Assembly (NCBI RefSeq): GCF_019649055.1
Contig: NW_026570378.1
Span: forward strand, 124,001 to 188,000
Direction of reading: 5' to 3'
DNA: 64,000 nt
Source: Paramacrobiotus metropolitanus
Lineage: Eukaryota; Tardigrada; Eutardigrada; Parachela; Macrobiotidae
Made by a program: the position numbers and the translations under genes. Positions 36,826-48,143 of the stretch are shown piece by piece. Within the stretch, counting starts at the first letter, position 1. Each line of letters begins with the position of its first letter. The notes below the pieces were generated by a model. The model was not told the DNA's origin and did no database searches. It was given only the letters and a program-made list of their open reading frames with translations.

Positions 36826-37783
36826 GGCACCCCTAAAACCCCCGTTTATTATAGGCACCCATTTTGAATTTATATCGTACATACTACATAGTACTATATG
36901 ACCCGAGATATTCAAGCTCTGGAGCCTTCCGTTAGTATAAAAGTCTTACGAATGTGTGCGCTCTTGCACTCTAGAGAAAACGGAAAGAACGGCTCCGGGG
37001 CTCGTATGTTCACTTATACGCGACGACACCAGTGCCCAGCTCGCATCAGGCTTGCAGCCAGCATTCGCGGCCACGTCCTACGAAATCATACGAATATTAG
37101 GTAGAACAACAAATTGACCATAACCATCCACTGATAGAAGGTGGAAAATGGGAATCTTCGCCCTGCCAGGGCACTTGAGCGACAGATTGCTAGAGACCGG
37201 GAAGGGTGTCACATCCCAAGGTATACAAAACCCGCAATAAGGCGGAAAAAGTGGATAGTGGATAACGTACGGAAGAGGTAATCGTTAATCACCTTTTAAA
37301 CGAATTTACTTGTTAAAGATCCGAATGCATTCGTCAATGTGGTGCTGTCTAACGCGGGAAGCGGGAACACTGACGTACTCCGGCGTCGCCGCATGTCCAA
37401 CTGCAGCTTACCTTGCTGTACGGTGGCGAACAGAAGCCGGTCACTGTAGCATTCTAATTGTCGAGCTTCTGTTGCCAGGGTCCAATCAGTGCGGCCCGAT
37501 GGTTTTTTCTTACATTGCTGAAATGATCTTTGCAGTATCGCCCGCGAACATCGTATTCACAAAAGCCGCGGCTCGACCGTACAGCCGTACAGTACTTAGC
37601 TCGACGCTAGAGAAAAATTATTGTAAAAATTTACTGAAAAATTGAATTATTATCTGAATAAAGCTGTATTATTACCTAAGAACACTGAAACTATTATATA
37701 TTATATTTAGCAAAAAAAGGTGCCTATAACAAACGGGGTGCGAAAAGGGGTGCCTATAATATACGGGGGTTTTAGGTGGTGCC
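36826..37783. mobile_element. Inverted-repeat element with GGCACC ends
   Basis: The left end reads GGCACCCCTAAAACCCCCGT and the right end is its near reverse complement, ending GGTGCC at 37783. A sub-terminal TTATAGGCACC motif recurs on both sides, doubled at the right end (37703-37760). The ~900-base interior contains a 111-codon frame (37310-37645) and a 68-codon frame (36898-37104) without recognisable domains. No clear target duplication. Probably a non-autonomous DNA transposon. Confidence 0.6.
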
Positions 37784-38296
37784 GATAAGGGTACCCAAAT
37801 TTGTTTCCTAAATTATTTTAGAAAATAATAATGTCAGATGAAGAAATCAAGCAAAATTAAATGCCGAAGTTCTGAACATCTGAAAAAATACCGATATACC
37901 TTATGACAATAATAATGTATCCCAAAATATTTTGAAAACAGTTAAATCAGTTGAAATGACATAAAATTTTCGGAAGAGTAATTATTGCAATTAGCACCAT
38001 AATCTTATTATAAATTGTTATTTTTCATGCACGTTTTAGCACTTTGAGATCGACCGAGAGATTGACATTCTGCTCAGCCACCCAGTATGTGCGTATAAGT
38101 TTTAGCCAATATATTGCTATGGAGGCATTAGTGAAGGTTATAACTGATAATTAACTTCATAGGATTGCACAAATCAAAAAACAAAATCATCCTTCAGCTC
38201 AGTACAAATTTCAAATGGTTATCAGAGTTTTGATTGCATTAAACTTGATTTTACGGAGCAGCATGGTATCCCGTACTTCTCTTTTGCAGCACAGTT
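37784..38296. other. Intergenic, 3' of GR gene 1
   Basis: AT-rich; no gene or repeat recognised. Confidence 0.35.
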
Positions 38297-39798
38297 TTAG
38301 CGGTGCTTGTCACTCAGTTCCGCGAGGACGAGCACATATCCAAACACGCCGCAGACAATCTACAGAATATTAGCACCGTATAGATCAGCTAGAGATATAT
38401 TATTGCTTTCCAATATATTAAAGGCTCAGAATACAATATAAGAACAACAAGAATATTGTTTGGCATATTTAATAATATTTAATGATAATTCCGCATTGCT
38501 AGTTATTGATTTGACAGATTGTAACTCACGCCAGTAAACCTGTCACGGTTGACAGGTAGTCCAGCTAAAGTTACTTGTGGTTCCAAAGCGGAAATACGAT
38601 CCAAATGAAGGGTGATAACGGCAGATACATCAGACGATGGTTTGTCAAAGGCTAGAATGTGCTCCAGTAAATTAATTACCTTTTCTTCCTGCAAAAGTAT
38701 TTCGACACATCTCGCCCGAATACTTGCTAAATTTACGAAAAGGTTTCACGCTGTTTCTCTTAATACAGAATTGGTTAAAATTGTTACAACAACTGTCCAC
38801 CAGCATACCGTTTCATTGACATATAACGAGGACAGTAACTGCATTAACACGACGATGGCACTGGATAGCAGGTACAGCACTCCGGCCACATCAAACGGGT
38901 TTGGTACTTGCTCCATAACGTTATCTAAAAACTCCTGGAGATATCCCATATTAATCAGCAGCGTCTCGGTAAAGGTCATTAGGTTCAGCCACGAGAAGTG
39001 CTGATCGTATGCGCACAGTCGTTGGCAAATTAGCAAATGTATACTCAAAAGACTCTTCAGCTTGCCGGCATCAAGAGCTCTAATAGAGTAAGATTCAATT
39101 TTCTTCCTAATCGCCGCTAACTGCAGCTCTTCGATGAAAGGAAACAAAATAAGAGTACATTGCAACGCTAGGTACCCCATCCAGCAAATCTCATGCAGCA
39201 GTTCAACGCACACCGCCAGCGGTGTGGCGTTGCGAGCCAAAGCCATGTACTGTTGGAGCAATCCCGTTAGGTTAGCGGTATCCCTGTTTAATTCGAGTAT
39301 AAGGCCAGCTACATTTGTCCCGGGATAAACCAAGAAAAGTGTCACCGAGCAGATGGCTATTTTGACCGTATGATGAGGTTGCAGAAAAGCCTTGAAGGTG
39401 ATCACCATCGATGCGGAGTACGCTGCTAAGAAGCCCTCCAATCGCCAAATCTGCACGGCATAGATCAGTCTGGTCAGGGGATAGGTCGCCTGTATCGGGG
39501 TTTTAATCAGCCGCCGCGACATATTCGTGATCAAAGAGGAAAGCCGTAGAGTTTCGGAAGCTTTGATGATGTTGGCGAAGAGCTGTAGCATAACGTATGC
39601 GGCCATGATGCAGTGCGCACAGTAGATTGACAACCGCGAATTAGTGAATGCTCGGGCTTGAAAACAAAAGTACCCGCATAAATGCATGATGCAAAACCAA
39701 AAGTAGTTGTGGATTTTTAGATAGCCGTAAGAATTTCGGTGGCGTTGTGTGGTACCCATTTTAACCATGCGAGTATGTTTAATGTTCACAACGAACAA
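38297..39798 (-). CDS. Gustatory-receptor-like 7TM protein 1
   Basis: Three exons on the minus strand: 39798-38809, 38688-38530, 38359-38297; 403 residues, both introns phase 0. Exon 1 has a short N-terminus, KIHNYFWFCIMHLCGYF (TM1), PLTRLIYAVQIWRLEGFL, and further hydrophobic segments ending SSLYVNET. Exon 2 has the ICL3-like LLEHILAFDKP and EPQVTLAGLPVNRDRFTG. Exon 3 is the last TM, IVCGVFGYVLVLAEL, then SDKHR. The C-terminal pattern P-x-h-T-x-x-G-(L)-x-(V)-N-R followed by a TM after a phase-0 intron is that of invertebrate GRs, but the usual TYxxxxxQF is not present. The start could instead be the Met at 39759. GRs are ligand-gated cation channels in sensory cells; the ligand here is unknown. 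Confidence 0.78.
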
Positions 39799-41067
39799 CT
39801 GATGTTCGACAGAGAAGTAACGTGGTGCTAGTATTTAAAAAATTGGCACGACAAGCGATGCGTTCCTTCGGTGTGGTAAACAAAAACTATCGAACGCTTC
39901 GGCCTATCAATCATTTGGCTTGCGTAATGCATCCCGAATATATGTAGAGTACGTGTTGTTCCAGTTGTGTTTACTTGTGATAGAATATTCTAGCTGTATA
40001 AATTTTATAGAAAACGCGTCAGCGCCCATAATTCGGGAATTTTCTAGAGTGTGCAACTTGTTCTTATTGCCCATTTTACCGGCATACAGAAATGTTTCGC
40101 TAGAACAGATTATTAACAGGTCACGCCAGGTGGCCTTGAAATACAAAATCTACGGAAACGGATCAAACTATAAACAGTGCTGCAGTGCACTTGCACTGTT
40201 CATTAGTAATTTAGGTATGCATAGACAGCGTAGTTAGCGGCAATTGTGGAAAAGCCCGCCTTTCTTAAAATTCTTTGCACCAGAGTTCTTGATGGTCTTG
40301 CAAGTTGCAAGCAAATTTACTAGTTTGTCACCGACTGTGCACTTACTGTAGGACCTGGCGTGCACGAATCCGATTTATCACAACGGAACGGTAATGCACG
40401 CTATATCTAAGGGTTTCTGCATAACGTTATGAAACAACGCCCTTTGGACTTGGACATTTTAGGAACACGAACTTGGGCTACCACCTCGCAAACTTCAATT
40501 AAAAAGATAGTCTGCTACGTGCTACAAAAACTGACGCGACCGTACATATTGTAGCTGTTGTTTTTAAAGTAAAGAAAACATTTATACTGCAGCTATGCGT
40601 AAGTACTGCCCTATAAAGTGCACACTTTTATACCGGCACGATATGGGAAACCCGTTATTACTAATAAACACCAATTACGTATTATTACTACTCGGCTAAT
40701 TACTACTAGTAAGTACTTCGCTAATGAAGTTCTGCTTAAAGCGCGGCTCACTCACTCACTCACATTCACATTGTATAGTACGAGTACTAATGCTGCAAAT
40801 AAGTCTGCTGAAAATCCCCTTGTACGATCAAGCATTTGTAAACGACTTAGGTAATTCAAGCCAAAAGCATAATCAAAGTATCACGCTTCATTTATAGCTA
40901 AAGCTCCATTCAAATAATTACGAGTGGGAGCAGCATTCCCACGCACCGTTTTTCGGGTCGTGGGCGTCTTCTAATGCACATCATAGTCTGCAAGACCATG
41001 CAAAATTTCGAGTCCTTTCGCCCAGATACTTCGAATTAAGGTATTACGGAATTCCAGAAATACAGTT
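39799..41067. other. Intergenic between GR 1 and GR 2
   Basis: The 5' flank of GR 1 (39840-39930) resembles that of GR 2 (42600-42730), consistent with tandem duplication. The 105-codon frame at 39920-40237 is not recognised and is not conserved next to the other GRs. Confidence 0.4.
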
Positions 41068-42538
41068 TTAGCGGTGCTTGTCACTAAGTTCCGCGAGGAC
41101 CAGCACGTATCCAGACACACCACAGAGAATCTGAAAGACGTGATAATGATGATTAAATATCGTAGTCAGCCAACAGCAACGAAACAGTCTGTATGTCCAT
41201 TGTGACGCACTTATATACTGTATAAACGCCCTAATAAGCATTATTCTCTGCATATTTGGACATGCACAGTGTCGGCAATCTGATCAGCGGACAGCAACTC
41301 ACAGCGATGAACCTATCGCGGTTGACAGGCAGTCCAGCTAAAGTTACTTGTGGTTCCATGACCGCAATATGATGTAAATGGCGATGGATAACGCTAGCAA
41401 CACTGGTCGACGGTGCATCAAAGGCCAAAATGCGTTCCAACGAGTTGATTACGCTTTCTTCCTGCAAAAATATTCCAACTATATTTATACAAAAAAGGTT
41501 TTGCACTCCCATCATTAACGGTTTACAGAATTTATTGTTATTAAGCGAAACCGGAAAAAATACATCTTGCATTATTTGTACCGTTTCATTGACATACAAC
41601 AAGGACAAGAGCTGGATCAGAACAACGACGGCACTGGATACAAGGTACAATAACGTTGACTTATCCAAGGGGCGCTGCGCCTTAACATCATCAAGAAACT
41701 CTTGGAGAACTCCCATGTTAATTAGCAATATCTCGGTAAAGGTCATCAGGTTCAGCCAGGACAGGTGTTGATCATAAGCGCGCAGTCGTTGACAAACTTG
41801 TAAATGTAAATGCAAAACATTTTGCAGTTTTGAAGGTTCAACAATGCTGGAAGAAATCTTCTCTCTAATAGCCGCTAGCTGTAGGTGCTCGATGGACGGA
41901 AATGTAATTAGAACACACTGCAACGCTAGATATCCCATCCAACAGAGCTCATATAGCAATTCAATAACCACAGAAATCGGTGTGGCTCTGCGACCTAACA
42001 CCGTGTACTGCTGGAATAATCGTGTTAGGTTAACGGTATCCGTGGATAGTTCCAGCACAACAGATGCATAATTTGTACCGGGATAAACCAGAAAAAGTAG
42101 CAATGAACAGACAGCTATTTTGATCGCATGACGAGGTTGCATAAGAGCCTTAAAGGTGGTCATTATCGATTTGGAATATGCTGCTAAGAAGCCCCCCATT
42201 CGCCAGATCTGCACCGCATAAATCAGTCTCGTCAATGGTGAAGCCACTCGATTCGGGATTTTAATCAGCCGTTCCGCCATGTTGGGGATCAGGTAGGTAA
42301 GCCGCAGGGCTTCTGAAGCTTTGATGAGATTGGCGATGAACTGAAGGACCACGTATAAGCCCATAATGCAATGCGCAGAGCAGATCAACAATCGTGAATT
42401 CGTAAATGCTCGTACTGGAAAACAGAAGAACCCGCACACATGCATGATGCAAAACCAAAAATAATTATGCACTTTTAGAAACCCAAAGCACAGCCTGTAC
42501 CGTTGCATGCTGTTGATTTCTATCTGACGACTGCACAT
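41068..42538 (-). CDS. Gustatory-receptor-like 7TM protein 2
   Basis: Three exons: 42538-41582, 41461-41303, 41130-41068; 392 residues, the same phase-0 introns as GR 1. Key segments: KVHNYFWFCIMHVCGFF, PLTRLIYAVQIWRMGGFL, DQHLSWLNLMTFTEILLINM, SLLYVNET at the first splice, EPQVTLAGLPVNRDRF in exon 2, and ILCGVSGYVLVLAELSDKHR in exon 3. Read-through of the first intron also stays open, so an unspliced form could be translated, but exon homology to GR 1, 3 and 4 favours splicing. The nearest relative in the window is GR 1. The start may be the internal Met at 42505. Confidence 0.78.
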
Positions 42539-43460
42539 ATTTTTAATGTTAACAATGGAAACCCGATTTCGGACAGATGATTTACGCTTGGATCATATAT
42601 GTGGACTTAAACTAGCAAAAGTTGCGCTCCTTCGATACTTCGATACTGAAGTACAAGTATGGCAAACGAAACGCTTGAATAGCGCTTCAGTTTGCCATTC
42701 AATTGGCATGCATATGCATAATTGCGCATTATAATGTGACACCAGTGTGTATTTTGCCAGCTGTATTTACTGGTGGCTGTTCTACATTTACTTATAATTA
42801 CAGCAGTGTACCAATATGTGACAGTTAATTCCCTGCTGGATTCGCAAATGTTCCATGTACATACCCTACTCCTAATTATACTTGTACCGGCGTGTGAAGT
42901 ATTTCAACACAACCAGTAGCTAAAGGTCACAGCACAAACTGTAATGACATTGATGAAGAATTATAAATTAACTGATATTCAGCGATTAAAAGAAGCAGTC
43001 GAACTGGGTGAAAAAGAAATAGAACAAGGTTTTAATAGACTGCGAAAAGAAGAGGGTGATCTTGTCATTCGATGCTCGTGAATGATGGCCTCTAGTGCGG
43101 CAAGAGCTGCGCTACTTTGAGGGGTCACCCGAAAAACGAAATCGTCGTCTCGCGGCAGCCGAGATGTAAAAGAATACAGTTTTTATTACGTCTTTGTTTC
43201 CCTTTTACAATAGTTCTTATTGGAAATTAAAGACGCGCAGGCCTGTGGTATACGGTAATTACGAAAAGATGTACTGTTGCGACTTGCGAGTATATGAATA
43301 CTGTGAGCTAACAACAGTGACAGTAATCAGAATAATGTCTACGGGAAAGACACTCAACGCATTGTGCCACTGTTTTGGAAATCATTTGCAGTTATCACAT
43401 AAAAACTGCAAACTATGCAGACTGAAGTATTGAGTCACTGTACCATCATCGGCAATGACT
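42539..43460. other. Upstream of GR 2
   Basis: 5' flank of GR 2 and unassigned sequence. The only item noted is the 45-codon frame at 42944-43081. Confidence 0.35.
42944..43081 (+). CDS. Small open frame, 45 codons, unknown
   Basis: The peptide starts MTLMKNYKLTDIQRLKEAVE and continues as one charged, lysine/glutamate-rich predicted helix. It stands out from the surrounding sequence because of its regular amphipathic composition. No family can be assigned; chance is quite possible. No splice partner or promoter was identified. Confidence 0.2.
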   Translation: MTLMKNYKLTDIQRLKEAVELGEKEIEQGFNRLRKEEGDLVIRCS

Positions 43461-43812
43461 TTGTACAAGCCCGTCCGGATGATGAGCACGATAGAGAACT
43501 GCGATAAATGTAATTTCATGGGTTACGCCAAACGAGATACCACGCAACGCCACGCCACACTGTTCAACCACGTCACATGCGATTGGCTGGCTGTGGCCTG
43601 GTGCACGCCATATATTTCAATGGGAATAATGGTAGTTGCCTGGCGGCAGGTGGTCAGAAAACGGTCGGTGCAGTAAGGCACAATCTAACTGCGGAGCGCA
43701 TTTGCGCATTGTGGCAAACGTAGTGCAGTGGCCATCGTGCTAGGCGCTAACATCGCGCTTAATATGCGTTAGCTGTATCTTTACGTGGTCATCATCCGGA
43801 CGGGCTTGTACA
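43461..43812. repeat. Inverted repeat pair, ~25-bp arms
   Basis: GTACAAGCCCGTCCGGATGA at 43461 recurs inverted at the right end (to 43812), with about 300 bases between. The arms are short and no target duplication was found; perhaps a small MITE. Confidence 0.45.
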
Positions 43813-43979
43813 TGTACTTGTACCGCGTATCAACTACTGCAGAGTGCAGAGTCGTGGCTGCTAACCCGTAACGTCGACGTGGCCACCAAACGTTCTCCTA
43901 TACTTACTTTACATGATTACTGCAAAAAAATTGAAAAATACAAACTTCATCAAAATACTGCACATTGTATCCTACTCAC

Positions 43980-44418
43980 CAGGGCCCGGTCACCGGCTCC
44001 GGGCTCCGAAAATTTTCATTTTTTGCAGGAAGACAGGGTAACCCTTAGGCATACTTAAAAAAATATTTTCATCGGCCGTGGTTACCTGGGTGTGGCTAAA
44101 CTTAATTCCAGTGCATTAATACATACAGCACTATGTGTTGGGCATACCGTAATGTTGTAGCTTACAATGTCAAAGGCTTGCAACAGATACGTGTTATCTG
44201 TAGTCCGATCCTTTCTAATTCTTCTAAAAATTTCTGCTGTTAATAATCGAGAAGAATTTAACAAGACTTGTGAAACTAGTGAGTTGTGGTAACGCGAATT
44301 AGCCACGCCCACTTAACCATGGCCGATGAAAATATTTTTTCAAGTATATCCAAGGGTTACTCTGTCTTCCTGCAAAAAACGAAATTTTTCGGAGCCGGGA
44401 GCCGGTGACCGGGCCCTG
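43980..44418. mobile_element. MITE with ~115-bp TIRs, CAGGGCCCGG ends
   Basis: The left end CAGGGCCCGGTCACCGGCTC and the right end are inverted copies over roughly 115 bases (including GGAAGACAGGGTAACCC and AAATATTTTCATCGGCC blocks). CAGGG termini are common in hAT-type elements, but the flanks do not show an 8-bp duplication, so the superfamily is unproven. No coding capacity. Confidence 0.65.
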
Positions 44419-45342
44419 GTCAGTGACATAAGTCTCATATTGTGGTGATTATATTTAGGTATGCGACCAAATCGACGTTACTGGCCAGCTACTCAGAACC
44501 GGTATTGACAATGTAACATGCCGTACCTAAATTATGCAACACTGCGCAGTGATCAATGTTAATGCAGTGATCAATGTGATGGTCCGCGTAAGAAATCTAT
44601 TCGTTTATATAAATTACGAGTTGCGCAACTATGCGGTGATTTGCATGTGCTCTGTACGTCTATGAGTCTGGTACACTGCATGGAATTTTTACATTGTATT
44701 GGACTGCCAATGCAAGTGCGTACACACACTGGTGTCCATGTACGTATGACTGTAGAACGTACATGTTGTGTACTTATGATTGTAGAATTAGTTGAGGTAC
44801 TGCTAATTGGTAGGCCGTATGCAGTATGTAAGATGCAGTATGTAAGTGAGTTGCCGGAAGATGAATTTTCCATGGTGCAGGTATGTGTATGGATATCAAT
44901 AACAAACTTCTAATTGGTTGTCGTTTTATGGCTAAATTACTTCCTGGAAATATTCTTCTGGGATCATTAATAAGTCAGTATCCATGCCATTCCGCAGTCA
45001 AACTTTCAATTGGATTAATTTTCTTTAGCACTGATATGCGGAACAAACAAGCGCAAAAAATATGGACCCGAATCCTGCCGCTTGCTGATGAAGGCTAATG
45101 GGTGCTGACCCGGTGAGTTGCCGCTGTGGCGCACATAATGTCCGCGCCACCGGAAACTTTTCGAAGAATTATGATTGATGGGCCCAGAAGAAGTGCGAAA
45201 TAATTTTCCCAAGAAGTCATTTACCAAAAAGTGAATACTTGTATAATCATTCTAGTTCTACCCGGAAAGCCAGCTTAAGCCACTCGCAGAACCAATATCA
45301 CTGGCAAGTGGCAGACTACCTACGTAGGCTTTTCCTTCCGCT
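44419..45342. other. Intergenic, upstream of lectin gene 1
   Basis: No gene supported; two opposite ~90-100-codon frames at 44571-44913 overlap and have no domain. From ~45100 on it is alignable with 50560-50930, the flank of lectin gene 2. Confidence 0.35.
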
Positions 45343-45350
45343 TATAAATA
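45343..45350 (+). promoter_or_regulatory. TATA box of lectin gene 1
   Basis: TATAAATA lies 95 bases before the start codon. A CTCAGGCAGTC initiator-like sequence follows about 40 bases later. Lectin gene 2 has a weaker match (CATATAAGTATC near 50878) at the equivalent place. Confidence 0.4.
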
Positions 45351-45437
45351 TTATATATTAACGAGAAGACTTGTGAAACCAACTCAGGCAGTCATTTTAT
45401 TCAAATCTTATTATTATTAAAACATTCTAATCGAACA

Positions 45438-47512
45438 ATGTTATCTTTTCTTGGTTCCAGCTTGCGTGCGCTGCATTTAGATATCATTATTCTGAGTGTT
45501 GTCTCTTGTTATACAAGCGTTGCAAACCCGATCGATCAGGGAAAACAAGATTTCGTTAAAACAGCCGCCCGCAATGGATTCCAAAATTCCGGCACGCTTA
45601 GAGCGAATTCCAGCGTTTCAGGTAGAAATTATTCAGTAAATTTAAATTCCGAAGGAGACACCCAGCGAGATTTCTTTGGGAGAAGAATGGATAGTGGCGG
45701 CGCTACTGGATTGGATAGTGTCAATTTTGCCTTTAGTCTGGGACGTGATATTAGAACCATTCTGGAAAAACTTGATAAAGTCGCCAGCAGCTCCTTGAGT
45801 GGTTATTTAGCATTAACAGCCCGCGTGGCATCATTGGAAAATTCAGTGAAAGCAGATTTTACCAACAATTCAGCAAACATTTCCGAAGGGCTGCAAAATC
45901 TTCGGTTGGCGTTGACCAACCGACTAGCTCTATTGGAAAATGGTGTGGCCATCACCGCGCGCACTTCCATGAAGTGTTCGTTAAAGAAAAGAAGTAAACC
46001 GGTTCCTGGTAAGTCTAATCTTATAAATTTATCATCAATTGATATCACTATATATATTTTGTATTTTAGTTTTTAGGCAGCGTATTATTCTTGAACGTCA
46101 AGTACTTTTCCTAATCTTAAGACAGTATCCGTACACGGTAGCATAATAATAAATGTAAATACACTTAGTACGCCCTGAGTTAGGATCGAGCATTCCACAA
46201 GAAGTTAATTTTTTCAGCCGGGACCATGAAAGCCGGAGATGAATTATATACCGAAGAACAGTTTTGTGCCACCGATCTTCAAACATGTCTGTACCTGCAG
46301 AGCAACGGAAATATGGTGCTCTACCGGACGATGACAAAAAAACACAGCCGGTACTTTGCGATTGCTTTATGCGGCTAGTTGTTTCGAAAACGGCTCGGTT
46401 TACATGTTCAGCAATGCATTAATCAGGTGACAGACAGAACATTCTGTGCAAAGTACGGTAATTCATTCACGCAGCGTTACAATGGAGGCTATAACACTGC
46501 AACAGACAGATCGTATGCAGCAGCTCGCAAACGCGAGCGCCAGCTTTTATTTTAACGCGCAATGGCGCTAACCGGCTCGGGCAGAGCAAGACGTTCAACA
46601 GAACCAGACTAAGAGAATTCTAAACAGGTAGACAGCAAGCACATCTCTAGGGAAGGCGCCAATCCTCTGCTTCGACTGATCTCCCTGTCTCCTTCCATTT
46701 GGCACGATTGGTGCTGCGGACATCACAGGCCTTTCAGTCCAAGCCGTCACTGAGTAGCCAGGGTGGTATTGTGATCCTCCATCTCCCGTGCCCGTCTCCT
46801 TGGTGGTAATGCTGCCTCAGCCAAGCACTTCGCACACAGGCCTTGCGGGCCGTGCACTCGCAGCCTGAACTCAGAGTGGTCACCCATCTAAGTCCAAACC
46901 GCGCTCGATGTAGACTATCTTTCAAAACCCGAAGGTTTATCCATCTAGCCACAACGAGTGACTGCAGGTTATTTGGACCTCGTACACTGGAGTGGGTGAC
47001 TGCCGGTCGCTTCTCAAAATGCAAGACGACGGCCGTCTTGCGGTGTATCATTTCCCAACAACGGTCGCCAGATGGGCAACACCTTTAGCCGCAGGTCAGG
47101 CACTGAGCTGGATAAATTTCATGCATTTGTTAATCACTGTGACAAAGACTACATCATGATGTACTCGTAGTGTTTCTGCCGTAGAATGCAGCATAACTAG
47201 TAATACGAGCGTACATACATCACAGGGCGCATGCAAAAATCACGAATTGATGTAATTGTGGAAATGTTTTCCATTACTTTACGTTTCTGTTTATTCCGTA
47301 TCCGTACGTAAGTCTCCGTACATTTTCATCGTTCTGATTTTCTGTGTATCAACACAATATAGCCAATTATTTTCGTAGGCGCCGAGCTGGGATTTCGAGC
47401 GAATGGCCACTTGTGCCTAAGGTCTCCTGGTGCCGCTGACAATTCTGACTGTTTATGGTCCACGGATTTTATTGATCCGGCTTGGGAATCTCAGATATAC
47501 TACCAGAAGTGA
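45438..47512 (+). pseudogene. Secreted coiled-coil / bulb-type lectin gene 1, split by an insertion
   Basis: Three exons by comparison with gene 2: 45438-46008, 46218-47094 (interrupted), 47379-47512. Exon 1 (571 bases, the same length as gene 2) has a signal-peptide-like start, FAFSLGRDIRTILEKLDKV, and a coiled-coil segment (RVASLENSVKADF, LALLENGV), ending KCSLKKRSKPVP. Exon 2 starts GTMKAGDELYTEEQF and the lectin motif YLQSNGNMVLY, then is broken after RTMT by a ~627-base insertion that brings a stop at 46376. Lectin sequence resumes at 46963 (VIWTSYTGVGDCRSLLKMQ) in the right frame and exon 3 (ELGFRANGHLCLR...IYYQK) is undamaged, so the insertion is probably young. Splicing out of the insert is possible but I found no in-frame pair. 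Confidence 0.75.
46336..46962 (-). mobile_element. SINE-like insertion in lectin gene 1
   Basis: Its limits are set by comparison with the uninterrupted exon 2 of gene 2. Flanks are imperfect duplicates, ACGATGAC (46328-46335) and ACGAGTGAC (46954-46962). On the minus strand the start resembles a tRNA head: TGGCTAGATGG fits the polymerase III A box, and GGTTTGGACTT about 45 bases later is a weak B box. The other end is a run of seven T on that strand. The length (~627) is long for a SINE, so the class is tentative; the insertion itself is clear. Confidence 0.65.
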
Positions 47513-48143
47513 AAACAACCTGCGATTATTTAATCGAAGTTGGTGTATTTGCTAAGTAGCATCGTAAAATCAATGAAATCATGCTAGGCTGGGCTGTGCA
47601 TTTAACTCTGAAACAATCCAAACCAGACATCTTGTCTTTTACTCCAAACATTCGCTACAACTATTTTCGGTATTCACATGATGGCAATTTTTAAAGAATG
47701 TACGAGCATGTAAAGCATGCTGTCTTTTTATCAGCGGGGAAAAAATGTTCTTAAAATTGGTTCCAAAATAATGTGCAATCGGCATTCAGAACACTTCATT
47801 TATTTACCCTGATATTCTGTTTCGAGTTTTGGCATAGTCGTAGCTCAGAAGAGTGACGTTATTCGCCAGCATAGGCGGGGCTGACATTGAGCGGTCCTTT
47901 AGGTGGCCATTTGGTCAAACACTTAAGTCTTTGGCAACGATAACCAGACAATCGAAAATTTAAAACAATGTAGCGGAACACATACGAATAATATGTTACC
48001 GTTAAAACACAGCATCATAACATTTTGTAAATTAACTGAGGTAATAATTTATGCGGCTCTGTTTGACGCAGATATACAAACACTTGATGCACATTTTCAT
48101 GATGACATCTGTCGTTGTCATTTCGATGCTCTATTGGTGAGTT
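47513..48143. other. Spacer between lectin 1 and GR 3
   Basis: Contains the 3' flanks of both convergent genes. It is alignable with 52450-53012 in unit 2. No gene. Confidence 0.4.

Noticed and set aside
37310-37645. 111-codon frame inside the GGCACC element
   Set aside because: No recognisable domain; probably chance within a transposon interior.
45438-46076. Exon 1 of lectin 1 as a complete 212-residue protein
   Set aside because: The last codons lie after a GTAAGT donor shared with lectin 2, and exons 2 and 3 follow in phase.
46734-47051. 105-codon minus frame and 5S-rRNA-like ACTTAGATGGGTGACC
   Set aside because: The frame lies within the SINE-like insertion and lectin exon shadow. The 5S-like phrase is short and the rest of 5S rRNA is absent.
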